This document shows, piece after piece, positions 15,835 to 23,904 of a DNA stretch of 30,879 bases; positions within the stretch are counted from its first letter, which is position 1; the number at the start of each line of letters is the position of its first letter. The position numbers and the translations under genes were made by a program. The stretch is from B4-G1 sp964393895 (GTDB lineage: Bacteria; Chloroflexota; Anaerolineae; B4-G1), in assembly GCA_964393895.1 (NCBI GenBank), contig CAYMWP010000043.1, forward strand, positions 1 through 30,879. Reading direction: 5' to 3'. The notes under the pieces were generated by a model. The model saw only the letters and a list, made by a program, of their open reading frames with translations, searched no databases and was not told where the DNA came from.

Positions 15835-17169
15835 CTATCGAAACCACAGCCCCCGCAGCACCGCCATCCCCACCGGCAGCAGCGCCAGCAGGCACACCGT
15901 TGCCCACAGGACGATGGCCCGTTCGGCGGGTAGCTCTTTCTCAATGGGGGCCTCTGCGGCCACGTCGAGCCGTCGCGAGAGCGCCCGCATCCCCACCCAC
16001 AGCGCCACCCCCTCCAGCGCGACCAATGCCAGCATCCCCACCGCGATACTGACCCCCATCACGTCCGCCTCCCACGGCTCTGGCCCGAAAAAGGCCGCGC
16101 CGGAGAGCGCCAGCCACAGCATCAGCCCGCCGTTCCACAGCGCGTGCTGCCCCACCGCCAGCGCCATCGGTCCGGCCCAGAAATCAGGTTTTTTCTGAAA
16201 AACCTGGTTTCTTTTTTCCAAAATAGCATGCCACGCCAGCGCCATCAGCCCTGCGCCCAAGGGATGTACCGCTGCCCCCAGCGCCCGCACCAGGAGAATG
16301 CCGCCCCAGTACCGCCCGCCGAAGAGGGCGTACAGGACGTTCTCGACCGCCGCAAAGCCGGCCCCCGCCGCCGCGCCCAGCAGGAAAACGTCGCGCCGGG
16401 ATGTTGTGCCCCGCAGCAGCGGCAGCACGACCAGCGACTTGGCTAACTCTTCCACCAGCGGCGCGACGACCGCCAACTCGAACAGCGCCAGCAGAAAGCC
16501 GGGCGAGGTGAGCGCGCGGGCGACCTCGCCTCCGGCCAGCGAATTCACCAGTCCTTCCAATGCATCCAACACCGGGCCGCCCAGGTCGAGCAGGAGCCAG
16601 AGGATGGTGAGGGGGGCCAGGATCTCCAGCAGGATAGCGAGCAGCACGGAGACGGTGGCCCCGCCGGAAAAGGCCACGCCCGCCCGCCGCCGCGTGAGCC
16701 AGCCTGGCCGCCCATCTACTGCCCAGACCAGGGCGGCCAGCGGCGGCAGCGCAGCGGCAGCGACGATGAACCACGGGCCGAGGAGTGTAGCCAACCCCTC
16801 CACCTGCCATAGCCCCAGTCCGGTCGCCAGCGCCAGCACGAATCCACCCACCATACCCCACAGCGGCGGCAGGGACAGTCGCCTTGACGGTTTCTCACTC
16901 AAAGCACTGGCGCCCTGGAAGAGCATCGTCCCCCCGCAGACCAGCCCCACGGCCATCAAGCTCGCTGCTCCCAGGCCAAGAGCGCGCGTCCCGGGATCAT
17001 CGTAGCCGGCCGCCGACGCCGCTACGCAGCAAAAGCCCGGAACCAGCGGCAACGCCGGCAAGAACAGCGCCGCGCCCCAGAGGATCACCAGCGCCTTTGC
17101 CCACTGCGCCACTTCTCTAGGCGACGTTCCCTGGTTTTTTGAGTCAACTGGCTGTGTGTCGCTTTTCAC
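15835..17169 (-). CDS. PrsW-like intramembrane metalloprotease (CAAX-related)
   Basis: A 444-residue polytopic membrane protein with the motifs of the PrsW family (M82): VEELAK with E240/E241 and K244, AVENVLY with E276, AVHPLGAG with H302, and GQHALWNG with H341. PrsW in Bacillus cleaves the anti-sigma factor RsiW, so regulated proteolysis at the membrane is plausible; the substrate here is unknown. The start is GTG 17169 with GAGG 9 bases upstream. Residues about 318-331 (EKRNQVFQKKPDFW), in a loop between the two histidine motifs, are encoded by a palindromic repeat. A second hydrophobic part and a charged loop form the C-terminus. It lies 21 bases after the HEPN gene. Confidence 0.85.
   Translation of the reverse strand: MKSDTQPVDSKNQGTSPREVAQWAKALVILWGAALFLPALPLVPGFCCVAASAAGYDDPGTRALGLGAASLMAVGLVCGGTMLFQGASALSEKPSRRLSLPPLWGMVGGFVLALATGLGLWQVEGLATLLGPWFIVAAAALPPLAALVWAVDGRPGWLTRRRAGVAFSGGATVSVLLAILLEILAPLTILWLLLDLGGPVLDALEGLVNSLAGGEVARALTSPGFLLALFELAVVAPLVEELAKSLVVLPLLRGTTSRRDVFLLGAAAGAGFAAVENVLYALFGGRYWGGILLVRALGAAVHPLGAGLMALAWHAILEKRNQVFQKKPDFWAGPMALAVGQHALWNGGLMLWLALSGAAFFGPEPWEADVMGVSIAVGMLALVALEGVALWVGMRALSRRLDVAAEAPIEKELPAERAIVLWATVCLLALLPVGMAVLRGLWFR
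16179..16212. repeat. Palindromic repeat inside the PrsW-like gene
   Basis: AGAAATCAGGTTTTT (16179-16193) pairs with AAAAACCTGGTTTCT (16198-16212) around TCTG, with one mismatch in 15 bp. It keeps the reading frame open and encodes the NQVFQKKPDF stretch in the loop between the H302 and H341 motifs. The same family reads in a different frame in the giant gene at 22564-22607. Confidence 0.85.
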
Positions 17170-17190
17170 TTCTTGGGCCTCGTTGGGGAG

Positions 17191-17565
17191 TTATTGCACT
17201 CGTTCAAACACGGCGCGGGCCAGGGTCAGGGCTTCCTCCGCTTCGACCTTGCTCGGCAGGCCGTTGGGCAATACTCCCGGCAAGGCGTCTGGATAGCGGG
17301 TGGGGATGTAAAAGTCATCCAGTCCGACGAGGTCGGCCCTCAAATCGGCCAGCCACTCTGACGGAAGCAGACCCAGCAAATCCGTAATTGAATGAGTGCG
17401 AGGGGGTACGCGCCCCTGACGTGCCAGCACGCCTTTGAGAGCTTTTTCGACGCACTGTTGGGCGTGGAAGCAAACCTGGTTGTAGATTCCTTCGTTCAAC
17501 ACAACCTCGGCCACTAGCAAGTCTTCGCGGGCAAAGGCCAGCCAGCGGTTAGTTGCTTCGTTCAT
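17191..17565 (-). CDS. HEPN domain protein, probable toxin of a HEPN/MNT pair
   Basis: A 124-residue helical HEPN-domain protein. CFHAQQCVEKALKGVLARQG and HSITDLLGLLP are typical of the family. The RX4-6H ribonuclease signature is present as R52-VPPRT-H58. The Tyr of the R-X4-H-X-Y motif that is AMPylated in type VII HepT is absent (H-S-I instead), so regulation may differ from HepT/MntA. The start ATG 17565 follows GGGAGGG and overlaps the 3' end of the MNT gene by 17 bases, strong evidence of coupling. In known pairs HEPN is an RNase toxin and MNT its antitoxin; activity here is inferred. Confidence 0.85.
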   Translation of the reverse strand: MNEATNRWLAFAREDLLVAEVVLNEGIYNQVCFHAQQCVEKALKGVLARQGRVPPRTHSITDLLGLLPSEWLADLRADLVGLDDFYIPTRYPDALPGVLPNGLPSKVEAEEALTLARAVFERVQ

Positions 17566-17896
17566 AGACGACCCTCCCTTTAGTCAGAATTTCCTCTTGG
17601 AAAAATGGGCGCTCCTGGCATAACTGTTCAAACTCTTGAGGAGTGTAGACCAGAATGTCGGTGCCTACTGTGGGTTGGAGCAGCTTTCGCATCTGCCGGA
17701 GTCGCTGCAAAAACGGCAGATCGGTTTGTTTGACGATGACCAGGTCAATGTCGGACCAATCCCTGACCTGCCCTGTAGCCAGAGAGCCAAACACGATTAC
17801 TCGGTCTAGGCCGCCATGTTCGGTCAAGAGACGCACGTAGCGGGCCAATTCTTGTTCCAGGCTTTGTTTTCGTTCGTCAGGTGTCTGTTGGATCAT
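17549..17896 (-). CDS. MNT-type nucleotidyltransferase, probable antitoxin of the HEPN/MNT pair
   Basis: A minimal nucleotidyltransferase of 115 residues (117 if GTG 17902 is used). The core VIVFGSLATGQVRDWSDIDL holds the GS-X10-DXD motif, with G37, S38, D49 and D51; a third acidic residue is likely in GTDILVY. In type VII systems such enzymes AMPylate the HEPN toxin. The open frame continues upstream to 17977, but that extension is encoded by the MITE-like element and is not native. The GTG at 17902 has GGAG 5 bases ahead, retained from the pre-insertion junction. Overlaps the HEPN gene. Confidence 0.85.
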   Translation of the reverse strand: MIQQTPDERKQSLEQELARYVRLLTEHGGLDRVIVFGSLATGQVRDWSDIDLVIVKQTDLPFLQRLRQMRKLLQPTVGTDILVYTPQEFEQLCQERPFFQEEILTKGRVVYERSN

Positions 17897-17901
17897 GGTC
17901 A

Positions 17902-18040
17902 CATTTACTCCAGTAATTCCCGTTTTGAAGCCGCACCGCCGTAAAACAGACGGTGCTGGCTGGTTTTTTCCTAGCATCGGCTCTTTTAGGCCGATGCACC
18001 CAAGCTAGAATTGCCAAAACGGGAATTGCTGCATTTACTC
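17902..18040. mobile_element. MITE-like element (17911-18031) with 9-bp target-site duplication
   Basis: CATTTACTC at 17902-17910 is repeated exactly at 18032-18040. Between the copies lies a 121-bp element with 17-bp terminal inverted repeats, CAG(T/C)AATTCCCGTTTTG, matching at 16 of 17 positions (17911-17927 and 18015-18031). Inside, GCACCG pairs with CGGTGC and GCATCGGC pairs with GCCGATGC, giving a cloverleaf-like fold. No protein is encoded, so mobilisation in trans would be needed. The right duplication contains the stop codon of the giant gene; the left one lies just before the MNT gene. Confidence 0.88.
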
Positions 18041-21000
18041 CCACTCCTCCAGCCGCTCTCGCAATTCCTGCGACATCTGCATGATCGCCTCCAGGCTGCG
18101 CTCGACCAGGATGGCGACCAGGAGGATGAACACGCCGACGCCGCCAAAGACCAGCCAGGCGTTGACCGAGAGCAGCGGCTCGATCAACTGCCCGCCCACG
18201 TCAGTCACCACGCCGACGACGCCAAAGTAGAGGAAGCGTCGCTGCCGCCGCGCGCTGCCCCACCAAACGATGAGCAGGCTCTCGGCCCCCATCAGCAGCG
18301 CGTAGGGCCAGCCGCGCGGCTCGGCCAGCGATTGGTAGAAGGAGGAGCCTAAAAGCAGGAGCAGCGCGGCGCGGTCAATCCAGCGGGCCAGTCCCTTGTG
18401 GCCCTGCCGCCATTCCAGGTAGCCCACGCCCAGCAGGTACAGCCCCGCCGGCGCCGCGTACCACTGCACCTCGCGCAGGTCCCAGACCAGGAACCATTCC
18501 AGGCTCCAAGCACACAGCAGGAGCGCCACCGCGCCGTACCCGCGCCAGTACCAGCCCCGCACCAGCGCCGCCGCCAGGTAGAGCAAGCCGACGAGCGCCA
18601 ACACTGCCACGGCCATCTGCACGACCGCTACGTCTGCGGCGGTCATCTCCGGGCGGCCCAGGAACAACGAGCGGAACAGCCAGCGCCAGATATTCTTGCC
18701 CGCTGCCAGCATCAGCAACCCGGCCAGCGCCGAGATGAACAGCCCCGCTTGCTCCAGGGGGCGTTCCAGCACCCGCAGTGGGCCGGGCTTTTCGGCCCGT
18801 CTGTCCCGTCGGGTGTATTCCAGTCCGTACCCCACCAACCCATACCCCAGCGCCAGGAGCGCCAGCGCCCAGGGGCCGTCGGTGTTGGCCGCTTCCACCC
18901 AGGTCAGCCGCTGGATGGTGGCCAGGAGACCCAACGCCGCGCCCAGGTAGGGCAGGAGCGGCTGAGACCAGATCACGGCCAGGGCGAGGAGCAGCAGCGC
19001 GTGGGTCGTGCTGACCAGGGCGCCGGGGGCTGCGCGCGCGCCGGATACGACCTGCACCGCCAGCAGGTCGAGCGCGACCAGCCAGTAGAGCGGGCGCGAC
19101 CAGCCCTCCCACAGCGCGCGCAGGCTGGCCAGGGGCGAGCCTTCGCCGCGCCTCCGCTCGACCCACAGCCCGGCGGCGAGGGTGACAAGCGTGACGGGCA
19201 GGAAGCCGAACGCCCGCCAAGCGGGGTCGCCGAGCGACTCCGCCCACGCCTGGGGCAGGGGAACGATCCCCTCGGCTGCGGCCCACAAAGCGGCCAGTAC
19301 ACCGGCCTGGGCCGCGGCGACGGCGGCCAGCAGCCAGCCCCGCAAACGAAAGCGCGCCGTCGCCAGCCCGTAGACGAGGGCGGCCAGCGCCAGTGTCGCC
19401 GTCAGCCGGCCGGGGTGTCCCACTGAAAGCCCCGCGCTCACCAGCGCGCCGATGTAGCCGCCCGCGTAGAACGGCAGCCCCCACCAGCCGGTCAGGCGGC
19501 GGGCGGCCTCCGGGAACCAGCGTGCGGGTCGGCCCCAGGGAAAGTCGCGCCCTTCCTGTGTAAAGGGTAGCAAAGCGGCCGGCGCACCCAGGAAGCGGTC
19601 GAGCAGGTGGGCGACGATCAGGGCGACGACGATGCCGGGCCACAGCGCCAGCCCATAGTCGGCGGGTGGAATCCACTCGGCGCGGTCGAGGAAAATGGCG
19701 TAGGGCACGGCGGAGAGCGCGGCGGCGGGGGTGAGGAACAGCGGCTCGCGCAGCCAGGCGGCGGAGACGGCATAGATGAGGGCGGCCGCGCCGTAACCCC
19801 AGAAAGCAGCGACCTGGTCGTAGCTGGAGATGGCCAGCCCCAGCGCGACGATGGCGTAGGCGGCGGCCATCGGTGGTATGGCATAGCGGCGCGCGGAGGC
19901 CCGGCGCAGCGTCCAGGCTTGGAGCAGGTAGACCGCTCCCATCCCGATGAGCCACCAGCCGCGCTGATGGACGTCGAAGCCGAACTCGGCCAGCGCTAGC
20001 AGCAGCGCGGCGGGGGGCAGCGCAGCGGCGGGATAGGTCCACAGCGGCTCGCGCAGCAGCCGGGCCGAGAGCAGCGCCAGCCCGGCGTCGTAGAGCAGCG
20101 CCAGCGACAGGAGCGGTTGCTCGTAGCTCACCAGCATCGTGCCGACGACGGCGCAGCCGTAGCTGGAGAGGTAGGCGGGCAGCGCATCGGCGGGGTCAAT
20201 GCGGCGCAGGAAGCGGGCGGCGATAAAGAGCGGCAGCGAGAGCGCGAGCAGCAGCAGGCCAAAGTGGGCATGGGGCAGCCACGGCGCCTGCCAGGCCAGC
20301 AGGTAGACCGCCCACACGGGCGTCAGGAGGGCGGCCGGGTAGAGGAAACGGGCTGCGGGCAGGCCGACGCGCCCCCGGCGGTGATCCACCACGCCGGCCA
20401 GGACGTAGAAGGTCACGCCCAGCCCAAAGGTCGCGCTGGAGGTGGCGGCGTCGCCCATGCCCCACAGCAGGGCCAGGGGGAGCAGCAGGTGGGCGGTGAC
20501 GCGCAGCGGTCGCCCGTATCGCTGGCCGGCGATCCTGTCGAGCAGCAGGCCGACGAGCACCAGCGCCCAGGCCAGCACGACCCAGGCCAGCGCGTAGCGG
20601 GGTGCGGGCGGCGGTTCCCAGACGTACCAGCCCCGGTGGGTCAGCAGGGTCCAGGGGATAAACAGCAGCGGCGCGGCCAGCCAGAGGAACAGCGCGCGGC
20701 GGAACAAGCGCGCCGAGGCCGCGTACAGCGCGACGATCATCAGCAGGCCCATGATGGCCCAATCCTCGCGCACCGGCCCGCCGCCCAGGAGGATCAGGTT
20801 GCGGATCAGCGCCAGCGGTATCACGCCGCCGGAGACGGCCCACCCGGCGACGAGCAGCGGTCTCCGGTAGAGCGGCCAGGCCTGGCGGGGCAGCGGGTGT
20901 CGCTCGCGCAGCGCGTGCAGCGCGCGCTCGGCTCCCATGTAGATGACGGCCAGGAGCGCCGCCTTGGCGGCCGAGGAGCCGCGTCCCTGGCTATAGACGG

Positions 21001-23788
21001 TGGCGACCAGCCCCCCGGCGACGACGCCCAGCCAGGCGGCCACGTGGCCACAGCCCTCTTTCTCCTTGAACCAGGCCGCCAGGCCGTAGGTCACGCCCAG
21101 CACCAGTTGACCGCCGGCGGCCCACAAGCGGGCCCCGTCTTCCCAGGGGATGTGCCAGGCGACGCGGTTCCACAACCCGCCGCATCCCCAGAAAAAGGTG
21201 GCGGCGGCCACTACGTGCGCTGCGCCGTAGAGGGGCGCCAGGAAATCGGAGGCGACCTGTCGCTGCCGTTCCAGCCACAGAGAGAGCAGCACGTAGGCGG
21301 CGGGGACCAGCGCCAGCGAGGCGGCCAGTGGGTCGGGCGGCAAGCCCAGATGATCAAGGGCCAGGATGTAGCCGAAGGGGAGCGTAAAGCCGCCCGCGAG
21401 CAGCCACCAGCGGATGCGGAAGAGAGCGCCGTAGACAAAGTAGAGCGCGGCCCCGCTCAACAACGCGGCAGCCTGAAGCGGCTGGTCAGGATAGATAGTG
21501 GCGACGATGGAGCCGATCACGCTACAGACAAAGCTGACCGTGTACCACGGCGGGCCATACGCTTTGTTGTGGCGCGCCAGCCGGCGGCCCAGCCAGAGGC
21601 AGACCCAAGCCAGGGCCGCAAAGCCCACCCCCAGCCAACCGTCGGCCGGCCGCCTCTCGATCCAGACCAGCCAAAAGAGGACGGGCAGCGGCAACGCCGT
21701 GGCCCAGTGGAGGATGCTGCGGCGCAGCGGTCCCGCCAACCGCAGCAACCGGTGCAGGCCGGGGTGCTCGTCCCCGTGGGCCAGCCGGGCCGCCCAGCCG
21801 GCGAGCGTGATCCAGTTGAACAGCCCGTAGGCCAGCGCGGCCCGGTCGAGCGCGATCAGCGGCGGCAGGAGCGCGAGGCCGGCCGCGCCCAAGCCGGCCG
21901 CATAGAGCAGCGGGGTGTATCGCTCTGCCTGGCGGAGCCGGACGGCGGCCGCAACGTGCAAGATGGCGAGCAGCGCCCAGCCGACGCAGTATTGAGCCAG
22001 GTCCAGTTTCAGCGTCGTCATCCAGGTCGTTGTCGCCGAGAGGGAGAGCAGGCTGGCGATGAGCAGGAGGCGCGGTCGCTGCCAGAGCACCACCGCCAGG
22101 GTCAAGCTCCCGGTCAGCACGAGGTGCGCGGCGGCGGCGGCGGACATGTCGCCCAAGGCCCACAGGGCGGCCAGCAGGATCAGCGCCGCGCCCCATCTGG
22201 CGACGGTGCGGCCCTGGGCCTGGCGGGTCTCGTCTGCGGCGCGGTGTTGGAGGGTGTGGGCCAGAGCCAGGTAGAGCGGGGTGAGCAGCGCCCAGCCGAG
22301 GGCGTGCCAGGCGAGGGCTGTGCCAGCGGCCTCGAACCACAGCGCCAGCGTCAGGTACAGCGCGACGGGCGCGGTGATGCAGGCGGCGGAGGTCAACGAG
22401 CGGCGCGGGCGGCGGGCGGCGGCGACGGTGTAGACCCCGCTGGCCAGCCACCAATCGAGCGATAGCGCCAGGCGGAAGGTGGGGCTGGTGGTTTGGGCAA
22501 TCCGCAAGCCCGTGGCGATGAGCAGCACGCTGGTGACGGTCAACAGGGCCAGGCGGCGGAAGGGGCGGAGAAACCAGGTTTTTTCCGAAAAACCTGGTTT
22601 CTCCGCCGCCAGCATCATCAGCAGCGCCAGGCCGGATAGCGCCGGGGTCCACCAATCGTCGGGCACGCCGATTACCTGGAGCGCGGCGCAGAGGAGGCTG
22701 CCACCGGCCGCGCCCACCAGGTAGCCGAAGAATTCGACGCGCAGCAGCGCCGCCGTGATGGTGTAGGCCGCCAGGCAGACGACCGAGGCGAGCAGCCACA
22801 CCTCGGCCCAGGCCGCGCGGGGAAAGATGTCGGTGGTGAGGTAGACGGCGTAAAAGTCCACCGGTATCAGCAGCGAACCGGTGGCGCTGAGGGCGATGCC
22901 GGACTGGCGCAGTTTCATTTTGACGCGCACGTACCAGCCCAGGCCGTAGAAGAACAGGGTAAAGCCGGTGAGGAACGTGATCTGTAGCCAGGGGGCAAAA
23001 CGACGCCAGTTGAAGGCCACCATCGTGACGGCGGAGATAAAGAGCAGGAACACGCCGACAAAGAGCAGGGCGCGCAGGGTGCGCTCGGAGAGCAGCGTGC
23101 GCCAGACCCGTTCCCAGGTGATCGGCTCGCGAGGCGGGCGGGGTGGGGCGGCGGGCTTGGGCGGTGGCTTTGGTGCTGGCGCCGGTTTCTTCTCCGGGCG
23201 GCGCAGGCCCAGTTCGATCTCTAGCGCTCTCACCCGCTGGGCCAGGTCGGCGGCGGCGGTCCGGTAGGCGGCCTCGTTTACCCAGGCTCCTTCCTGGTGT
23301 AGCCGGGCCAGTGTTTCGTGCAGGCCCTTCAGCAGGGCGACGCGGTCGCCGGGGCGGTCGAAGGCGGGGACTGATGGGGTGTCGGGTTCGGCCAGGCGAG
23401 CACGAATCTCCTTGATGCGCTCTTGGCTCTGGGAGATCAGGCCAGTGGCGGTGTCGGGCTTGATCCAACCGCGCGAGATCCACTGATCGAGGAGGTGCAG
23501 CAATTGCCGCAAGCGCAGCCTCTCCTGGAGGGCTTGACGGGCTTCTTCGGGCGTGAGCGGCGGCGGGCGCAGTCCCAGCGCGACTTCCAGTTCCCACTGC
23601 CGCCGGGCGTACTGTTTCTGTAGCCGGTCACTGGCGGATGGGGGAATGTCCTGCCACTCGGCCAGCTCGTGGAGCAGGTACTGGACGTGGGCCAGTTCCT
23701 CGATCTCGGGCAAGGGGCCGGAGAAGCCACACTCAGGGCAGGGAGTTGGAGGTACTAGTTCCCCGTGACCGCAGGTTGGGCACTTCAA
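18035..23788 (-). CDS. Giant polytopic membrane protein with N-terminal zinc ribbon (1917 aa)
   Basis: A very large inner-membrane protein of unknown function. ATG 23788 follows GGAGG by 8 bases. A zinc ribbon comes first (C3-X2-C6 and C17-X2-C20), then a soluble, charged helical region to about residue 230 with a Pro/Lys/Ala-rich linker (KKPAPAPKPPPKPAAPP). From about residue 235 to near residue 1890, hydrophobic helices follow almost without break, probably more than 40, with short Arg-rich loops. It ends in an acidic helix, RERLEEWE. The layout recalls DUF2157/SCO7613-type proteins but I cannot assign a family. No catalytic motif was seen. Residues near 395-408 (EKPGFSEKTWFL) are encoded by a palindromic repeat. 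Long antisense frames here are GC-driven shadows. Confidence 0.88.
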   Translation of the reverse strand: MKCPTCGHGELVPPTPCPECGFSGPLPEIEELAHVQYLLHELAEWQDIPPSASDRLQKQYARRQWELEVALGLRPPPLTPEEARQALQERLRLRQLLHLLDQWISRGWIKPDTATGLISQSQERIKEIRARLAEPDTPSVPAFDRPGDRVALLKGLHETLARLHQEGAWVNEAAYRTAAADLAQRVRALEIELGLRRPEKKPAPAPKPPPKPAAPPRPPREPITWERVWRTLLSERTLRALLFVGVFLLFISAVTMVAFNWRRFAPWLQITFLTGFTLFFYGLGWYVRVKMKLRQSGIALSATGSLLIPVDFYAVYLTTDIFPRAAWAEVWLLASVVCLAAYTITAALLRVEFFGYLVGAAGGSLLCAALQVIGVPDDWWTPALSGLALLMMLAAEKPGFSEKTWFLRPFRRLALLTVTSVLLIATGLRIAQTTSPTFRLALSLDWWLASGVYTVAAARRPRRSLTSAACITAPVALYLTLALWFEAAGTALAWHALGWALLTPLYLALAHTLQHRAADETRQAQGRTVARWGAALILLAALWALGDMSAAAAAHLVLTGSLTLAVVLWQRPRLLLIASLLSLSATTTWMTTLKLDLAQYCVGWALLAILHVAAAVRLRQAERYTPLLYAAGLGAAGLALLPPLIALDRAALAYGLFNWITLAGWAARLAHGDEHPGLHRLLRLAGPLRRSILHWATALPLPVLFWLVWIERRPADGWLGVGFAALAWVCLWLGRRLARHNKAYGPPWYTVSFVCSVIGSIVATIYPDQPLQAAALLSGAALYFVYGALFRIRWWLLAGGFTLPFGYILALDHLGLPPDPLAASLALVPAAYVLLSLWLERQRQVASDFLAPLYGAAHVVAAATFFWGCGGLWNRVAWHIPWEDGARLWAAGGQLVLGVTYGLAAWFKEKEGCGHVAAWLGVVAGGLVATVYSQGRGSSAAKAALLAVIYMGAERALHALRERHPLPRQAWPLYRRPLLVAGWAVSGGVIPLALIRNLILLGGGPVREDWAIMGLLMIVALYAASARLFRRALFLWLAAPLLFIPWTLLTHRGWYVWEPPPAPRYALAWVVLAWALVLVGLLLDRIAGQRYGRPLRVTAHLLLPLALLWGMGDAATSSATFGLGVTFYVLAGVVDHRRGRVGLPAARFLYPAALLTPVWAVYLLAWQAPWLPHAHFGLLLLALSLPLFIAARFLRRIDPADALPAYLSSYGCAVVGTMLVSYEQPLLSLALLYDAGLALLSARLLREPLWTYPAAALPPAALLLALAEFGFDVHQRGWWLIGMGAVYLLQAWTLRRASARRYAIPPMAAAYAIVALGLAISSYDQVAAFWGYGAAALIYAVSAAWLREPLFLTPAAALSAVPYAIFLDRAEWIPPADYGLALWPGIVVALIVAHLLDRFLGAPAALLPFTQEGRDFPWGRPARWFPEAARRLTGWWGLPFYAGGYIGALVSAGLSVGHPGRLTATLALAALVYGLATARFRLRGWLLAAVAAAQAGVLAALWAAAEGIVPLPQAWAESLGDPAWRAFGFLPVTLVTLAAGLWVERRRGEGSPLASLRALWEGWSRPLYWLVALDLLAVQVVSGARAAPGALVSTTHALLLLALAVIWSQPLLPYLGAALGLLATIQRLTWVEAANTDGPWALALLALGYGLVGYGLEYTRRDRRAEKPGPLRVLERPLEQAGLFISALAGLLMLAAGKNIWRWLFRSLFLGRPEMTAADVAVVQMAVAVLALVGLLYLAAALVRGWYWRGYGAVALLLCAWSLEWFLVWDLREVQWYAAPAGLYLLGVGYLEWRQGHKGLARWIDRAALLLLLGSSFYQSLAEPRGWPYALLMGAESLLIVWWGSARRQRRFLYFGVVGVVTDVGGQLIEPLLSVNAWLVFGGVGVFILLVAILVERSLEAIMQMSQELRERLEEWE
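22564..22607. repeat. Perfect palindrome inside the giant membrane protein gene
   Basis: A 20-bp arm (22564-22583) pairs without mismatch with 22588-22607 around TCCG. The core is GAGAAACCAGGTTTTT and its complement. On the gene strand it encodes EKPGFSEKTWFL in a loop between two hydrophobic segments. None of the six frames of the palindrome contains a stop codon, so insertion of suitable length leaves an open frame. Confidence 0.9.
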
Positions 23789-23830
23789 GACGACCTCCGT
23801 TGGGTTGACTTGGTTTGCGCTGGTGAGTCC

Positions 23831-23859
23831 AGTATACTACGAATTGGGTGGAGATGCCA
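23831..23859 (-). promoter_or_regulatory. Possible promoter of the giant membrane protein gene
   Basis: On the minus strand a TATACT -10 box (23836-23831) lies 42 bases before the ATG. The element 17 bp further upstream is TGGCAT, a poor -35. The position between sppA and the giant gene makes a promoter expected here, but the match is weak. Confidence 0.35.
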
Positions 23860-23870
23860 GGTTGGAGATA

Positions 23871-23899
23871 GTGCGACGCGCTTCTAAAGCGCATCGCAC
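23871..23899 (-). terminator. Hairpin after sppA, possible terminator
   Basis: GTGCGACGCGCTT (23871-23883) pairs with AAGCGCATCGCAC (23887-23899) with one mismatch and a 3-base loop. It begins 5 bases after the sppA stop codon on the minus strand. No T-run follows, so it could be a weak terminator, a processing block or a dispersed palindrome. Confidence 0.45.
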
Positions 23900-23904
23900 C
23901 TTCG

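Noticed and set aside
17897..17977. N-terminal extension of the MNT protein (27 extra codons)
   Set aside because: The extension is encoded by the inserted MITE-like element and its target duplication, so it is not part of the native protein.
20117..22465. 782-codon open frame on the plus strand opposite the giant membrane gene
   Set aside because: Gln/Gly/Arg/Ala-rich, low-complexity translation with no family resemblance; explained by high-GC codon bias of the antisense gene.
21522..23597. 691-codon and other minus-strand frames overlapping the giant gene
   Set aside because: Arg/Pro/Ala-rich frame-shifted readings of the same DNA; the giant frame has coherent zinc ribbon and membrane helices.
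23871..23899. Classical intrinsic terminator
   Set aside because: The stem is good but no T-run follows on either strand; kept only as a possible terminator with low confidence.
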